DNA of 64,000 nt from Halorussus gelatinilyticus (GTDB lineage Archaea; Halobacteriota; Halobacteria; Halobacteriales; Haladaptataceae): NCBI RefSeq assembly GCF_023238445.1, contig NZ_CP096658.1, positions 2,604,001-2,668,000 on the forward strand, written 5' to 3'. The stretch's first letter is position 1. Each line of letters begins with the position of its first letter. Below, one piece after another: positions 33,829 to 43,236 of this stretch. Below the pieces are notes generated by a model that did not search any database, was not told the DNA's origin, and saw only the letters and a program-made list of their open reading frames with translations. The translations under genes and the position numbers were made by a program.

Positions 33829-34241
33829 CGCTTCGGGGCGTTCTCGCGGACGAACTCGATGGTCTCCTCCATCGGCGTGCCGGGACCGAACACCTCGGCG
33901 ACGCCCAACTCCTTGAGTTCGGCCTTGTCGTCGTCGGGGACGACTCCGCCGACGAGGATGAGAGTGTCCTCGAAGGCGTCGTACTCTTTCAGGCCGTCGA
34001 TGATCTTGGGGACGAGCGTGTTGTGGGCACCCGAGAGGATGGAGATGCCGAGGACGTTCACGTCCTCTTGGACGGCGGCCTGCACGATTTCGTCGGGGGC
34101 GTTGTGGAGACCCGAGTAGATGACCTCGAAGCCGGCGTCGCGGAACGCCCGCGCGATGACGTGCGCGCCGCGGTCGTGACCGTCGAGTCCGACTTTTGCG
34201 ACGAGACAGCGAATCGACTGCTGTTCCTGATCTGCGCTCAT
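33825..34241 (-). CDS. mcmA2: Methylmalonyl-CoA mutase, cobalamin-binding subunit
   Basis: 138 residues. Free-standing B12-binding domain with the base-off motif DGHDRG (DxHxxG, residues 19-24 region), GISILSGAH and GGVVPDDD. It forms the mutase with a separate catalytic subunit encoded elsewhere; converts methylmalonyl-CoA and succinyl-CoA in propionate metabolism. ATG at 34241 chosen; a TTG at 34250 is possible. Confidence 0.94.
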   Translation of the reverse strand: MSADQEQQSIRCLVAKVGLDGHDRGAHVIARAFRDAGFEVIYSGLHNAPDEIVQAAVQEDVNVLGISILSGAHNTLVPKIIDGLKEYDAFEDTLILVGGVVPDDDKAELKELGVAEVFGPGTPMEETIEFVRENAPKR

Positions 34242-34372
34242 GGGTGTCAATTCTTGCCGTCAGACTTTGACCCTTACGGAAACTTCACTGAAAGTTCATT
34301 TGGGTTCGTGAAAGCGTGGTTGCCGTGCCGGCGTGGACTCCTCGGTCGCGTCACGGGGCGGTACCGTTCACA

Positions 34373-34442
34373 CTCACCGTCGGCGACGGTGAGACGCTAC
34401 CCAGTCGAGCGGACGATGCACCGGTCGCTACCCGGTCGAGCG
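34373..34442. repeat. Hairpin and 17-nt direct repeats downstream of rpl12
   Basis: A 9-bp perfect hairpin CTCACCGTC-GGC-GACGGTGAG (34373-34393) is followed by two 17-nt direct repeats with one mismatch (34395-34411 and 34426-34442, CGCTACCC(A/G)GTCGAGCG). The stretch lies after the rpl12 stop on the minus strand and before the mcmA2 promoter, so it may end the L1-L10-L12 transcript. Confidence 0.45.
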
Positions 34443-34478
34443 CGAAAGAAAAATTCGGTTCTGAAGTGGAGTGGCGAG

Positions 34479-34829
34479 TTATCCGAAGAGTTCGCCGAGA
34501 CCTTCGCCGCTGGCGTCCTCGTCCTCGTCGTCGTCGTCGCCCTCGTCTTCGGCGGCCTCTTCCTCTTCGTCGCCGCCCTCGTCGGCGGACTCTTCGTCGG
34601 CACCGCCCTCGGCGGCGCCACCGGCGGCACCGCCCGCGCCGCCCGCGGGCACGGCCGCAGCCTGCTCGACTGCCTCGTCGATGTCGACGTCCTCCAGCGC
34701 GGCGACGAGCGCCTTGACGCGGGATTCCTCGACATCGACGCCGGCGGCGTCGAGGACGTTGGTGAGGTTGTCTTCGTTGATTTCTTCGCCCGATTCGTTC
34801 AGGATGAGTGCAGCGTAAACGTATTCCAT
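34479..34829 (-). CDS. rpl12: 50S ribosomal protein L12 (P1)
   Basis: 116 residues. N-terminal dimerisation domain [42 protein letters not shown] (split), Ala/Gly-rich hinge, long acidic stretch, and the conserved GLGELFG C-terminus that recruits elongation factors. Stalk protein of the large subunit. 21 nt after rpl10. Confidence 0.97.
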   Translation of the reverse strand: MEYVYAALILNESGEEINEDNLTNVLDAAGVDVEESRVKALVAALEDVDIDEAVEQAAAVPAGGAGGAAGGAAEGGADEESADEGGDEEEEAAEDEGDDDDEDEDASGEGLGELFG

Positions 34830-34850
34830 TGTTAGTAGTTGAGTGGTTGG

Positions 34851-35891
34851 TTATCCGAACATCGCGCCGAGCGCGTCGCCGCCGTCGTCGTCGTCTTCCT
34901 CCTCGTCGTCTTCGGCGTCGGCGTCCTCGGTCTCGGTGTCGGATTCGGTTTCTTCGTCGGTCGATTCCTCGTCGGCGGCACCTGCGGCGGGAGCCTCCAC
35001 GTCAGACAGCCCCTCGGGCAGTGCCTCCTCGTCGTCGATCTGCGCGGCGAGCGCGCGAACCTGTCCATCCGCCTTGCTCACGAGATCCGGCACGACGTCC
35101 GGACTCTCGATTTCGGCCTGCAGACCGAGGCTCTTTGCCTCGCCCTCGGCCTTCTGGACGAGCGCCGGCGTGGTCTGGGCGGTCGGGTAGACCGCGTTGA
35201 CCGAGAGGTTGCGGGCGCGGGCCGCGGCGGCCTCGACGTCGGCGCGGTACTCCTCGACGTCGATGGCCAGTTCGTCGGCCTCGAACAGGACGCCGTCGGA
35301 GAACACGCCTTTGAGGTCCAGCCCCACTTCCTTCGGCTCCATGCCGAGTTCCGCGAGGACGTTGGCGACCTCTTCGGACACCTCGTCGCCTTCCTCGGCG
35401 ACGACGCTGTCCTCGGTGACGTGGATGGACCCTTCCATGATGCGTGCGGCGGCACCGATGGACTGGAGTTCGCCCACGAACGGACCCGGGTCGACGCCCG
35501 TGTCACCCTCGGGGATGAGGATGTCGTTGGGCGCGACCTCGCCGGCTCCGATGGGTGCCGGACTCTTCGAGGCTTCGAGTTCCTGATACAGGCCGAACGG
35601 GTTGTCGTTCGTGCCGATGAGTCCGACCTCGCCGGAGACGTACTGTTTCAGCTCTTCGATGCCCTCGTCCACTTCGTCGAGGGCGCGTTCGAGCAGCGTG
35701 TTCCGGCTGATGCGGAGTTCGGCGCTCCCGTGGAGGTTACGCCGCATCGTCTGAAGCTGGCGCGACGGGATGCCCGTCACGTTGACGATGCCGACGCTGC
35801 TGTACCCTTCGATGAGGTCCACGATGTCGTCGACCTCTTCTTGCTTCCACTGGGGAATAGTTTCGGTCTTACGTTCGGCTTCGGCCGACAT
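34851..35891 (-). CDS. rpl10: 50S ribosomal protein L10 (P0)
   Basis: 346 residues. N-terminal rRNA-binding domain ([37 protein letters not shown] across several strands), middle translation-factor domain, helical spine near residues 215-300 that carries L12 dimers, and an acidic tail ending ALGAMFG like L12. 1 nt after rpl1. Confidence 0.97.
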   Translation of the reverse strand: MSAEAERKTETIPQWKQEEVDDIVDLIEGYSSVGIVNVTGIPSRQLQTMRRNLHGSAELRISRNTLLERALDEVDEGIEELKQYVSGEVGLIGTNDNPFGLYQELEASKSPAPIGAGEVAPNDILIPEGDTGVDPGPFVGELQSIGAAARIMEGSIHVTEDSVVAEEGDEVSEEVANVLAELGMEPKEVGLDLKGVFSDGVLFEADELAIDVEEYRADVEAAAARARNLSVNAVYPTAQTTPALVQKAEGEAKSLGLQAEIESPDVVPDLVSKADGQVRALAAQIDDEEALPEGLSDVEAPAAGAADEESTDEETESDTETEDADAEDDEEEDDDDGGDALGAMFG

Positions 35892-35892
35892 G

Positions 35893-36531
35893 TTAGGCTA
35901 CCTCCACGGACGGTCCCATCGTGGTCTTGACGTAGACGTTGTCGATGTTGAGCGGACCCTTCTCCAAGTTGGAGTGAAGTCGCCGGAGGATAACGTCGAT
36001 GTTGTCCGAGATATCCTCCGCGCTCATGTCCTCCGCGCCGACGCGGGTGTGGAAGGTCCGCCGGTCGCCGCTCCGAAGCTGGACCGTGTTCTTCATCCGG
36101 TTGACCACTTCGACCACGTCGTCGTCGGGCTGAAGCGGTTCCGGCATCTTCCCTCGCGGACCGAGGATAGTACCGAGATACCGACCGATGTCTTGCATCA
36201 TCGACGCTTCGGCGATGAAGAAGTCGGTCTCGTCGGCGAGGTCCTTCGCCTCGTCGTCGTCGTCGCCGAGGTCTTCCAGTTCGTCGGCGTCGAAGACCTC
36301 GTCGGCGACGTCTTCGGCGCGCAGGGCGGTCTCGCCCTCCGCGAACACGACGATCTTCGTCTCCTGTCCGGTACCGGACGGCAGGACGATACTTTCGTCT
36401 ACGCGGTTCGACGGTTCGTTCAAATCGAGATCGCGCAAGTTGATCGCGAGGTCCACCGTTTCGCGGAAGTTCCGCTCGGGTGCATCCTCGAGTGCGCGAG
36501 AGACTGCTTGCTCTATCTCCTGATCTGCCAT
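35893..36531 (-). CDS. rpl1: 50S ribosomal protein L1
   Basis: 212 residues. [32 protein letters not shown] start, [12 protein letters not shown] and the NDxx segments of the rRNA-binding face. L1 binds the mobile stalk of 23S rRNA and, in several archaea, its own mRNA. GGAGGTGA lies 5 nt before the ATG. First gene of the L1-L10-L12 operon; L11 is not adjacent in this window. Confidence 0.97.
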   Translation of the reverse strand: MADQEIEQAVSRALEDAPERNFRETVDLAINLRDLDLNEPSNRVDESIVLPSGTGQETKIVVFAEGETALRAEDVADEVFDADELEDLGDDDDEAKDLADETDFFIAEASMMQDIGRYLGTILGPRGKMPEPLQPDDDVVEVVNRMKNTVQLRSGDRRTFHTRVGAEDMSAEDISDNIDVILRRLHSNLEKGPLNIDNVYVKTTMGPSVEVA

Positions 36532-36578
36532 TGTTCACCTCCGTAGTACGCAGGACGCTCCTACGGGTTTTCAGTGAC

Positions 36579-36628
36579 ACAGGCTACGCCTGTCTCGGTC
36601 GAAACGAGGGTCATGAATAACTTAAACC
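36579..36628 (-). promoter_or_regulatory. Promoter and leader hairpin of the rpl1 operon
   Basis: On the minus strand TTTAAGT (36621-36628) is a TATA box; transcription should start near 36598, giving a leader of about 65 nt. The leader holds a 6-bp hairpin ACAGGC-TAC-GCCTGT (36579-36593) and the GGAGGTGA site. Published work on halobacterial L1 operons describes an L1-binding mimic of 23S rRNA in this leader; whether this hairpin is that site is inference. Confidence 0.5.
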
Positions 36629-36706
36629 CGTCGAAGCACTGCGAGCGCCGACGTGACGCCCCGTCGGGGCCGTAACTCGTTACTCCGGGCGAACCGAACC
36701 CTCGGC

Positions 36707-37450
36707 GTGGTCGAACCGACCTCTCCTTCGACGCTCGTGACGGCGGTCGCAGTCGCCCTCGCGGTCGTTCACCTGTTCGCAGGTCGCCTCCGTCTGCGAG
36801 CGATTCCGCGAAGCGTCTGGCTCTCGGGTGCCGGGGGCGTCTCCGTGGCGTACGTCTTCGTCCACCTCCTGCCGGAGTTAGAGGAGCGCCAGCACGCGTT
36901 CGCCGGCGGCGTCGTCGGCTTCCTCGAACACCACGTCTACCTGCTCGCACTGGTCGGATTCGCCGCGTTCTACGGTCTCGAACACGCCGCCCGACGGTCG
37001 CGCGACCGGGACGGCGGCGAGGTCGCCGGCGCGGAGACCGCCACTTCGCCGGGCGTCTTCTGGCTCCACGTCGGGTCGTTCGCGGCGTACAACGCGCTCG
37101 TCGGCTACCTGCTCGTCCATCGCGAGGAGGCCGGGCTGGCGAGCCTCGGCTTCTTCGCGGTGGCGATGGCGCTCCACTTCCTCGTCAACGACCACGGACT
37201 CCGCGACCACCACCGCGCGGCGTACGACCGCGTCGGCCGGTGGCTCCTCGCTGGCGGCGTCCTCGTCGGGTTCGCGGTCGGGTGGGCGACCGCGGTGGAG
37301 GAGACGCTGGTCTCCGCGCTGTTCGCGTTCCTCGCCGGCGGGGTCGTCCTCAACGTCGTCAAGGAGGAACTGCCCGAGGAGCGCCGGAGCAACTTCTGGG
37401 CGTTCGGCGCCGGGTCGGCGGCGTACGCGGCGCTGTTGCTCCTCGTCTGA
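36707..37450 (+). CDS. ZIP-like polytopic membrane protein
   Basis: About 247 residues from a GTG at 36707; a GTG at 36653 is the longer alternative. Seven to eight helices. HLLPELEE in an early helix, FLEHHVYLLALVGF and FLVNDHGLRDHH place histidines and acids in membrane-facing positions, and the late VVKEELPEERRSNFWAFGAG resembles ZIP-family helix V. I infer a divergent ZIP-like metal transporter or sensor; substrate unknown. Confidence 0.75.
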   Translation: MVEPTSPSTLVTAVAVALAVVHLFAGRLRLRAIPRSVWLSGAGGVSVAYVFVHLLPELEERQHAFAGGVVGFLEHHVYLLALVGFAAFYGLEHAARRSRDRDGGEVAGAETATSPGVFWLHVGSFAAYNALVGYLLVHREEAGLASLGFFAVAMALHFLVNDHGLRDHHRAAYDRVGRWLLAGGVLVGFAVGWATAVEETLVSALFAFLAGGVVLNVVKEELPEERRSNFWAFGAGSAAYAALLLLV

Positions 37451-37542
37451 CGGGTCGCTCGCCGAGACCGACCCGCCTTCGCCGCGGGCGATTTCTCGGC
37501 CAGCCGGAAGCTTTACGCCGTGTTCGTCCTAATTTCGCCACC

Positions 37543-38079
37543 GTGGACAGCGTCGAACTCAGCACCGTCGTCTACGTGCCGCCCGAGGAAGCCTACGACT
37601 TCTTGGTCGATTTTCCGGGCTACGCGAACTACTCGAAGCACCTCGAACGAGTCGAGCGCCACGGCGACGGCGGTCCCGGCACGGAGTACGACATCCACCT
37701 CCAGTGGTGGAAACTGAACTACGTCGTCCGCTCGGAGGTGACGGAGTTCGACCGCCCCGAGCGAATCGGCTGGCGCATCACCAAGGACCTCCACGCGCAC
37801 GGGGAGTGGCTGGTCGAACCCGACCCCGACCTGGACGCCACGCCGGCGGACCGCGAAAGCGCCTCGCGAGTCCGTCTCGTCATCGAGTTCGACGCCGACT
37901 CGGCGAGTTCCGACATGTTGGACTTGCCGCGACTCGTCTCGCTCGACTGGGTCATCGACAAGGTGAAACCCCTCGTCCTGAAGGAGGCCGAGCGCGTGGT
38001 CGAACGCATCGTGGCGGACCTCGAAGGCGAGCGCCGCGAAGTCGAGTTGACGCTCCACGAGTCGCCCGACACGGTGTAA
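37543..38079 (+). CDS. SRPBCC family protein (coenzyme-Q-binding type)
   Basis: 178 residues from GTG at 37543. VELSTVVYVPPEEAYDFLVDFPGYANYSKHLERVERHGDGGPG is the typical opening of the SRPBCC/COQ10-like fold: strand, two short helices, then strands; a long C-terminal helix ends the fold (IDKVKPLVLKEAERVVERIVADLEGE). It probably binds a hydrophobic ligand such as a quinone. A TATA-like CTTTACG about 30 nt upstream supports the GTG. Confidence 0.85.
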   Translation: MDSVELSTVVYVPPEEAYDFLVDFPGYANYSKHLERVERHGDGGPGTEYDIHLQWWKLNYVVRSEVTEFDRPERIGWRITKDLHAHGEWLVEPDPDLDATPADRESASRVRLVIEFDADSASSDMLDLPRLVSLDWVIDKVKPLVLKEAERVVERIVADLEGERREVELTLHESPDTV

Positions 38080-38119
38080 CGTCGAAAAATCGGAAAAGCG
38101 AATTCGGAGCGATGACGTC

Positions 38120-38686
38120 CTATTCGACCTGTCCGTAGTCGCCGCCGTACTTCATGAAGAAGTACGCGAGACCGAGCGTGAACACCAGCGCCGCGGTCGT
38201 GGCGATGCCGAGGGTCTTCGCGCTGCTCGGGATGGCCGGCCCACCGCCGCCGCTCGACGCACCGCCCTCTTGGACGGTGATGCTAGCGGTCATTCCGGCG
38301 GTCTCGTGAGGCTGGCAGTAGTACTCGTAGGTTCCGGTGGCCTGGAACGTGTGGGAGTACTCGTGACCCGTGTTGTACGTCTTGCTCGGTGGGCCGTCGG
38401 TGCCCTGCCAGCTCGCAGCCTCGGGCTGGCTGCTCACTACGATGTTGTGGTTGTCCGACTCCCAGACCCAGTTCACCGTCGTTCCGGGAGCGATGGTCAA
38501 CTCGGCGGGCTCGAACACGAGGCTTCCGCCGGGACCGACGAGGACTTCTTGGCTTCCGCCGCCACCGCCGCTTCCTTCTTGGCTCTCGGCAGCGGCCGTT
38601 CCGGCCGCACCCGCGGCCGCTGCGGTACCCGTGGCGGCCCGCATGAACCCGCGCCGCGTGACCGACTCGCTTCCTTCCGTGCTCAT
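38120..38686 (-). CDS. Plastocyanin/azurin-type blue copper protein (halocyanin-like)
   Basis: 188 residues from ATG at 38686. Tat signal (VTRRGFMRAATG), Gly/Ser linker, then a cupredoxin domain at about residues 50-145 with copper ligands His in SDNHNIVV, Cys in YYCQPHE, His in QPHE and Met in AGM. A Gly-rich spacer and a C-terminal helix anchor it to the membrane. It likely carries electrons on the outer face, for example to the terminal oxidase. TATA-like AAGTATAG is about 29 nt upstream (leaderless). Confidence 0.92.
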   Translation of the reverse strand: MSTEGSESVTRRGFMRAATGTAAAAGAAGTAAAESQEGSGGGGGSQEVLVGPGGSLVFEPAELTIAPGTTVNWVWESDNHNIVVSSQPEAASWQGTDGPPSKTYNTGHEYSHTFQATGTYEYYCQPHETAGMTASITVQEGGASSGGGGPAIPSSAKTLGIATTAALVFTLGLAYFFMKYGGDYGQVE

Positions 38687-38921
38687 ACTCGGGGCTAGCG
38701 GTGGCGGGTACTCTATACTTTCGATACCGACCCACCTTTTTTCGTCGTCGAGTGTCCTCGCTTGCTCCCTGCCGTCGCTCGCTGTGGGCACCACTCCTCG
38801 AACAAATGTGGATCAAAAAAGGGCCGCTCGCTCCTCGCGTCGCGCGGCGCTCGCGGTAGGATTGCTGGCGAGTCGGTGGAAAGACGTTCCGAGCGTGAGA
38901 ATCGAGAGGGTCGGACTCGCA

Positions 38922-39965
38922 CTACAGGCTGTAGTCGTGGTCGCCGGTCTCGGTGTCGAGGAACGCCGTCAGGAGGTCGATTGTCGCCTCCACGTCGGCG
39001 TGGTGGACGCTCTCGGTGACGGTGTGCAGGTAGCGCGTCGGGACCGAAATCGCGCCGACCGGCTTCGCGCCGTGGGTGTTCTGGAACCCCGAGGTGTCGG
39101 TCGCGCCAGAGGGAAGCACCTCCAGTTGGTGGTCGATACCTCGGTCCTCGGCGACCGAGCGCATCCGGCGGTGGACCTTCGGGGTCGTTACGACGCTGGA
39201 GTCTTTGAGCTTTATCGCTGCGCCGTCGCCCAGTTCTGTGACGTACTTGCCTTCGTCCTCGCTGACCGCGGGCACGTCGTTGGCGACGGTCACGTCGAGC
39301 GCGACCGCGAGGTTCGGGTCGAGGTCCACCCCGAGGGCGGGCGCGCCCCGGACGCCTAACTCCTCTTGGACCGTCGCGCAGAAGTGAATCGTCACGTCGG
39401 GGTCCTCGATTCGCGTCGCGGCTTCGAGCATGGCGAACAGACACACCCGGTCGTCCAGCGCCTTGCCGGTCACGTTGTCGCCGATTCGCTCGGTCGTCTG
39501 CTCCATGCTCACGAGGTCGCCGACCGAGACGCGCTCCTCGACTTCCTTGGCGGGCAGTCCGAGGTCGATGGTCACGTCTTCGACGGAGAACTCCTCGCCG
39601 TCGCCCTTGACGTGGGTCGGAACCGACCCGATGACGCCGGTCAGGTCCTCGTCCTCGGCGTGGACGGTCACGCGCTGAGCGCGGAGGACGTCGGGGTCCC
39701 ACCCGCCGAGCGTGTCGATGCGGAGGAAGCCGTCCTCGGTGACGTGCTTCACCATGAAGCCGATCTCGTCCATGTGGGCGGCGACGACGACCGAGTAGTC
39801 GGCGTCGCCCTCCACGGTCCCGACGACGTTGCCCATCGCGTCGGTGCGAACCGAGTCGGCGACGCCCTCGAACTCCCGGCGCACGAGGTCTCGAATCCGG
39901 TCCTCGTAGCCGGGCACGCCGCTGGTCTCGGTGAGTTCGCGCAGGAGTTCGAAGTCGAAGTTCAT
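38922..39965 (-). CDS. M42 family metallopeptidase (tetrahedral aminopeptidase type)
   Basis: 347 residues from ATG at 39965. Metal ligands visible: His/Asp in AAHMDEIGFMV, Asp in KALDDRVCLF, Glu-Glu in TVQEELGVRG, Asp in VALDVTVANDVP and His in QNTHGAKPVG. These enzymes form large tetrahedral dodecamers that degrade peptides in the cytoplasm. No signal peptide. A TATA-like TTTTAAAG sits about 28 nt upstream. Confidence 0.93.
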   Translation of the reverse strand: MNFDFELLRELTETSGVPGYEDRIRDLVRREFEGVADSVRTDAMGNVVGTVEGDADYSVVVAAHMDEIGFMVKHVTEDGFLRIDTLGGWDPDVLRAQRVTVHAEDEDLTGVIGSVPTHVKGDGEEFSVEDVTIDLGLPAKEVEERVSVGDLVSMEQTTERIGDNVTGKALDDRVCLFAMLEAATRIEDPDVTIHFCATVQEELGVRGAPALGVDLDPNLAVALDVTVANDVPAVSEDEGKYVTELGDGAAIKLKDSSVVTTPKVHRRMRSVAEDRGIDHQLEVLPSGATDTSGFQNTHGAKPVGAISVPTRYLHTVTESVHHADVEATIDLLTAFLDTETGDHDYSL

Positions 39966-40000
39966 GCCGTAGAGTGAGACCCCGCCCGCTTTAAAATCGA

Positions 40001-40903
40001 CTATCGCCCGCCGACGGCCGCTTCCGCGGTCATCGGGACGCCCGCGGGGACCCGACTCGTGTCGGCGTCGTACCCCCAGCGCGTGTTCTCCGAGATGATT
40101 TCCGGATTTCCGGCTCTGCCGTCCTGTTCGACTCCGGCGGGCGAACCGCCGACGTCCGAGTCCGTCACCTCGACCGGTCCCCACCACGCCCAGACGCCTC
40201 TACTGGTGGTCGTACCCGGCGCGGAGCACCCGACGCCGCAGGGGCGCGTATCCCCTCCCTTCACGACGCAGTTCTCGACGTGGCAGGTCCGGCCGTCGGG
40301 GGACCCGACCCGGACGTTCGAGACGTTGTTGCTGTCGAAGTAACTGTCGTGGACGTTCACGACGCCGCCCCGTCGCCCGCGGTAGGAGTAACCGTGGTCG
40401 GTGCCGTGGAGTCCGTTGTCGATGAAATGCGCGACGTGAACGTTGTGGACGTTCAGCGTGCCGTAGTGGTCCCGGCCGTTGACCCGGATAGCGCCCTTGC
40501 CCGACCGCGCGGTCTGGCCGTCGCCCATGTAGAGATTCTCGACCCTCGCGGTGCCGCCCGTCGAGACCGCGGGCGTGAACAGGTAGTGGCCGCCGGGGTG
40601 GTTGCCCGCGAAGGCGACGTTCCGGACCGTCCAGTCGTCGCCGCTCGCGTCTATCCTCGCCGACGCGCCCTCCGCGGTCATGTCGATGAGGGCGTTCTCG
40701 AACGTCTGGCCGCTCCCGACGCTGAACGTCCGGGTCTCGCCCGCCGGAACCGTAATCGTCCGGTAGTCCGTCGCGTCCGCGACGCCGGCCGCCAGCACAC
40801 TGACGCCGAACACACCGACGATGCCCGCGCCGGCCGCCCCGAGGAAGGACCGCCGGTTTACCGCCCGCGTCCCGCAATCGCGTGCCGTCTTCTCGCGTGC
40901 CAT
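40001..40903 (-). CDS. Tat-exported right-handed beta-helix protein
   Basis: 300 residues. Tat signal NRRSFLGAAGAG at about residues 16-40; the mature part shows successive short strands with stacked Asn/Val/His (RVENLYMGD, TLNVHNVHVAHFIDNGLHG, VVNVHDSYFDSNNVSNVRVGS, CHVENCVVKGG) typical of parallel beta-helices of pectate-lyase type. Four cysteines near residues 200-220 may form disulfides. Probably a secreted polysaccharide-binding or -cleaving protein; no catalytic set identified. Confidence 0.8.
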   Translation of the reverse strand: MAREKTARDCGTRAVNRRSFLGAAGAGIVGVFGVSVLAAGVADATDYRTITVPAGETRTFSVGSGQTFENALIDMTAEGASARIDASGDDWTVRNVAFAGNHPGGHYLFTPAVSTGGTARVENLYMGDGQTARSGKGAIRVNGRDHYGTLNVHNVHVAHFIDNGLHGTDHGYSYRGRRGGVVNVHDSYFDSNNVSNVRVGSPDGRTCHVENCVVKGGDTRPCGVGCSAPGTTTSRGVWAWWGPVEVTDSDVGGSPAGVEQDGRAGNPEIISENTRWGYDADTSRVPAGVPMTAEAAVGGR

Positions 40904-41169
40904 AGTATCTTCATCGGAAGAACACTATCTTACAAGCGTTACGGTTCGATTCAATAGAGAATTTCTTATTTATGTATGTACTCTAATCAGACGGAGACGA
41001 ACCGACTACCGACGAGTCTCGTCTGCCTCAGCGCACGGATTCGACTGCGGACGGTGGGCTCGTTCCTATGCCTCGCTCGGCCGAGAGCAAGCGACGGGTT
41101 GAAGAAACGGTCAACGAGTTCTGCGTTGTTCCGGAACGTTTTTGCCCGAAACGACACACATCACGGGAT

Positions 41170-41433
41170 ATGGTAGACGAAGAAACCGAAGCCGAACTCC
41201 GCGAACAGTTCACCGACGCGTTCGAAGGTGCAGACTACCCCGTCAGCAACCCGATGGACCTCGTCCCCGCGCTCCCGAACGGGCCGGGCACGCGCTTCGA
41301 GGCCGGCGACGTGAGCTTCACCGCGATGGAACTGTCCACGAAGATGTCCGACACGCAGGACTTCCCGTACGACGACGTGGACTCCCTCGTGGACGACCTC
41401 GTCGAGGGACTGAAGCAGAAGGATATGATTTAA
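41170..41433 (+). CDS. MTH865 family protein
   Basis: 87 residues from ATG at 41170. LREQFTDAFEGADYPVSNPMDLVPALPNGPGTRFEAGDVSFTAMEL is the MTH865 family pattern: a small helical fold first seen by NMR in Methanothermobacter, function unknown. No signal or membrane segment. Convergent with the following minus-strand gene, the two stops abutting. Confidence 0.85.
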   Translation: MVDEETEAELREQFTDAFEGADYPVSNPMDLVPALPNGPGTRFEAGDVSFTAMELSTKMSDTQDFPYDDVDSLVDDLVEGLKQKDMI

Positions 41434-41694
41434 CTACTCTTCTTCGTCCTCGTCCTCGTCGGGAAGCGCGACCAGTAGCACTTCCCACACGTCGTACTGC
41501 TCGTTGAAGTGACTGTCGAGGACGCGGTCCTTCTCGCCGATGGGAATCGGCTGTTGGGGATGTGACACTTCGAGCCACGTCACGGTCGGCTCTGTGATGT
41601 CCATCTCCGCGATATCGTCTGGCTGGTCGGCGGCCTCGACCGATTCGTTCGCGCTACGCTCCCCCGGACCTGTCGGTGTACCTTGACGTTCCAC
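41434..41694 (-). CDS. Small acidic hypothetical protein (~86 aa)
   Basis: 86 residues if the GTG at 41694 is used; a shorter version starts at ATG 41604 (MDITEPTVTWLEVSHPQ). The conserved-looking part is the C-terminal half: VTWLEVSHPQQPIPIGEKDRVLDSHFNEQYDVWEVLLVALPDEDEDEEE split into strand-like segments. The N-terminal 30 residues look disordered. A TATA-like TTTTATGG near 41731-41737 is compatible with a start upstream of 41694. Function unknown. Confidence 0.6.
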   Translation of the reverse strand: MERQGTPTGPGERSANESVEAADQPDDIAEMDITEPTVTWLEVSHPQQPIPIGEKDRVLDSHFNEQYDVWEVLLVALPDEDEDEEE

Positions 41695-41830
41695 GTGACT
41701 CTCCCCGTCGCCTCGTACCACATCGCTCCATAAAACTGTGCTGGGCCGCCCGGCGACCGGCCGGGCGTTCTCGTCGCTCTCGCCTCCGCGGTCCGGAAGC
41801 GACAAGTTCCGACCGGCCCAAGGTCCACCG

Positions 41831-43225
41831 ATGAAACGGTCGAACGTCCGACTCCGCACGCGCGCTGCGCTCGCGCTCGTCGCGGGGACGCTCCTCGCCG
41901 GGACCGCGTTCAGCGGGACCGCCGCGGGCCACGGTGGCGGCCTGCGCGCGGCCGCTGGAAGCCTCTCGGTTCCGACGTGGCTGTTCCTGCTGACCGGCGG
42001 CGGCGTCGTCGGCGCGTCGTTCCTGCTCGCCAGCTTCGTCACCGACCGGGCGTTCATCCGCGCGGTCCACGGCTGGCGTCGGGTCGCCGACGCACCGGTC
42101 GCCACCGCCACGACGCTGACGCGCGTCGTCTCGGTCGCGGCGCTGGTCGGCATTATCGCGGTCGGCTTCCTCGGCCCGGAGACGATGTTCCGCAACGCCG
42201 CGATTCTGGCCGTCTGGGTCGGCTGGTGGGCGGGCTACGTCGCCACCGTCTACCTCGTCGGTAACAGTTGGCCCGCGCTGAACCCGTGGCGCGCGGTCGC
42301 CGAGTGGGTGCCGACGCTCGACTACGAGTACCCCGAGCGACTGGGCGCGTGGCCGAGCGTCGCCGGTCTCCTCGCGCTCGTCTGGCTGGAGGTCGTCAGT
42401 CCGCTGGCCGACGACCCGCGCCTGCTGGCGTGGGTCGTCGTCGGCTACTCGGTCGCCACGCTCGCCGGCGCGTTCGTCTTCGGCCCGGACTCGTGGTTCG
42501 GTTCGGTGGACCCCGTCGCGCGACTCTTCCGGTACTACGGCCGGGTCGCGCCGCTCCAGCGAGCCGAGAGCGGCGGTCTCGAACTCCGACCGCCCGGCGC
42601 GGCGCTGACCGACCCCCTGCCCGACGACGGGCGCGACGGGGTGGCGTTCGTGGTGGCGATTCTCTGGGTCACGACCTACGACGGGTTCGTCGGCACCCCG
42701 GTCTGGGTGGCGATAGCGGAGAGCCTCGTCGGTCTCGGCGTGCCCCCGGTCGTCCTCTACCCGGCCGCGCTGCTGGCCGGCTACGCGCTCTTCGTCGGCG
42801 CGTGGTGGCTCGCGTCCCGACTGGCGCGCGGGACCGCCGACACCTACCTGACGCCCGAGGCCATCGCGCGTCGGTTCGCGGCGTCGCTGTTGCCCATCGC
42901 GGCGGGCTACCACCTCGCGCACTTCCTCGGACTGTTCGTCACGCTGTCGCCCGCGCTGGTCGCCGCGCTGTCGAACCCGCTCTCCCCGCCCATCAACCCC
43001 TCCGTCGTCGCGCTTCCGGGCTGGTTCGGGATGCTCGCGGTGGCCTTCGTCCTGCTCGGGCACCTGCTCGCGGTCTGGGGCGCACACGCGAGCGCGTACG
43101 AGGTGTTCCCGGGGCGGTTACAAGCGGTCCGGAGCCAGTACCCCTTCGTCGTCGTGATGGTCCTCTACACCATGACGAGCCTCTGGATAGTGTCCGCACC
43201 GAGCGCCGCACCGCCGTTCGTCTGA
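41831..43225 (+). CDS. Large polytopic membrane protein (464 aa)
   Basis: 464 residues. A signal-like first helix ending in GTAAGHGGG, then about 11 membrane helices: VPTWLFLLTGGGVVGASFLL, then regular helices with short loops and WRAVAEWVPTLDYEYP and ARGTADTYLTPEAIARRF segments between. A late helix pair contains HLAHFLGLF and GHLLAVWGAHASAYEVFP with four histidines. I do not recognise a characterised family; histidines in helices suggest heme or metal. It is followed 11 nt later by a zinc-ribbon membrane protein and then the oxidase cluster. Confidence 0.85.
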   Translation: MKRSNVRLRTRAALALVAGTLLAGTAFSGTAAGHGGGLRAAAGSLSVPTWLFLLTGGGVVGASFLLASFVTDRAFIRAVHGWRRVADAPVATATTLTRVVSVAALVGIIAVGFLGPETMFRNAAILAVWVGWWAGYVATVYLVGNSWPALNPWRAVAEWVPTLDYEYPERLGAWPSVAGLLALVWLEVVSPLADDPRLLAWVVVGYSVATLAGAFVFGPDSWFGSVDPVARLFRYYGRVAPLQRAESGGLELRPPGAALTDPLPDDGRDGVAFVVAILWVTTYDGFVGTPVWVAIAESLVGLGVPPVVLYPAALLAGYALFVGAWWLASRLARGTADTYLTPEAIARRFAASLLPIAAGYHLAHFLGLFVTLSPALVAALSNPLSPPINPSVVALPGWFGMLAVAFVLLGHLLAVWGAHASAYEVFPGRLQAVRSQYPFVVVMVLYTMTSLWIVSAPSAAPPFV

Positions 43226-43236
43226 CCGAGCTCACC

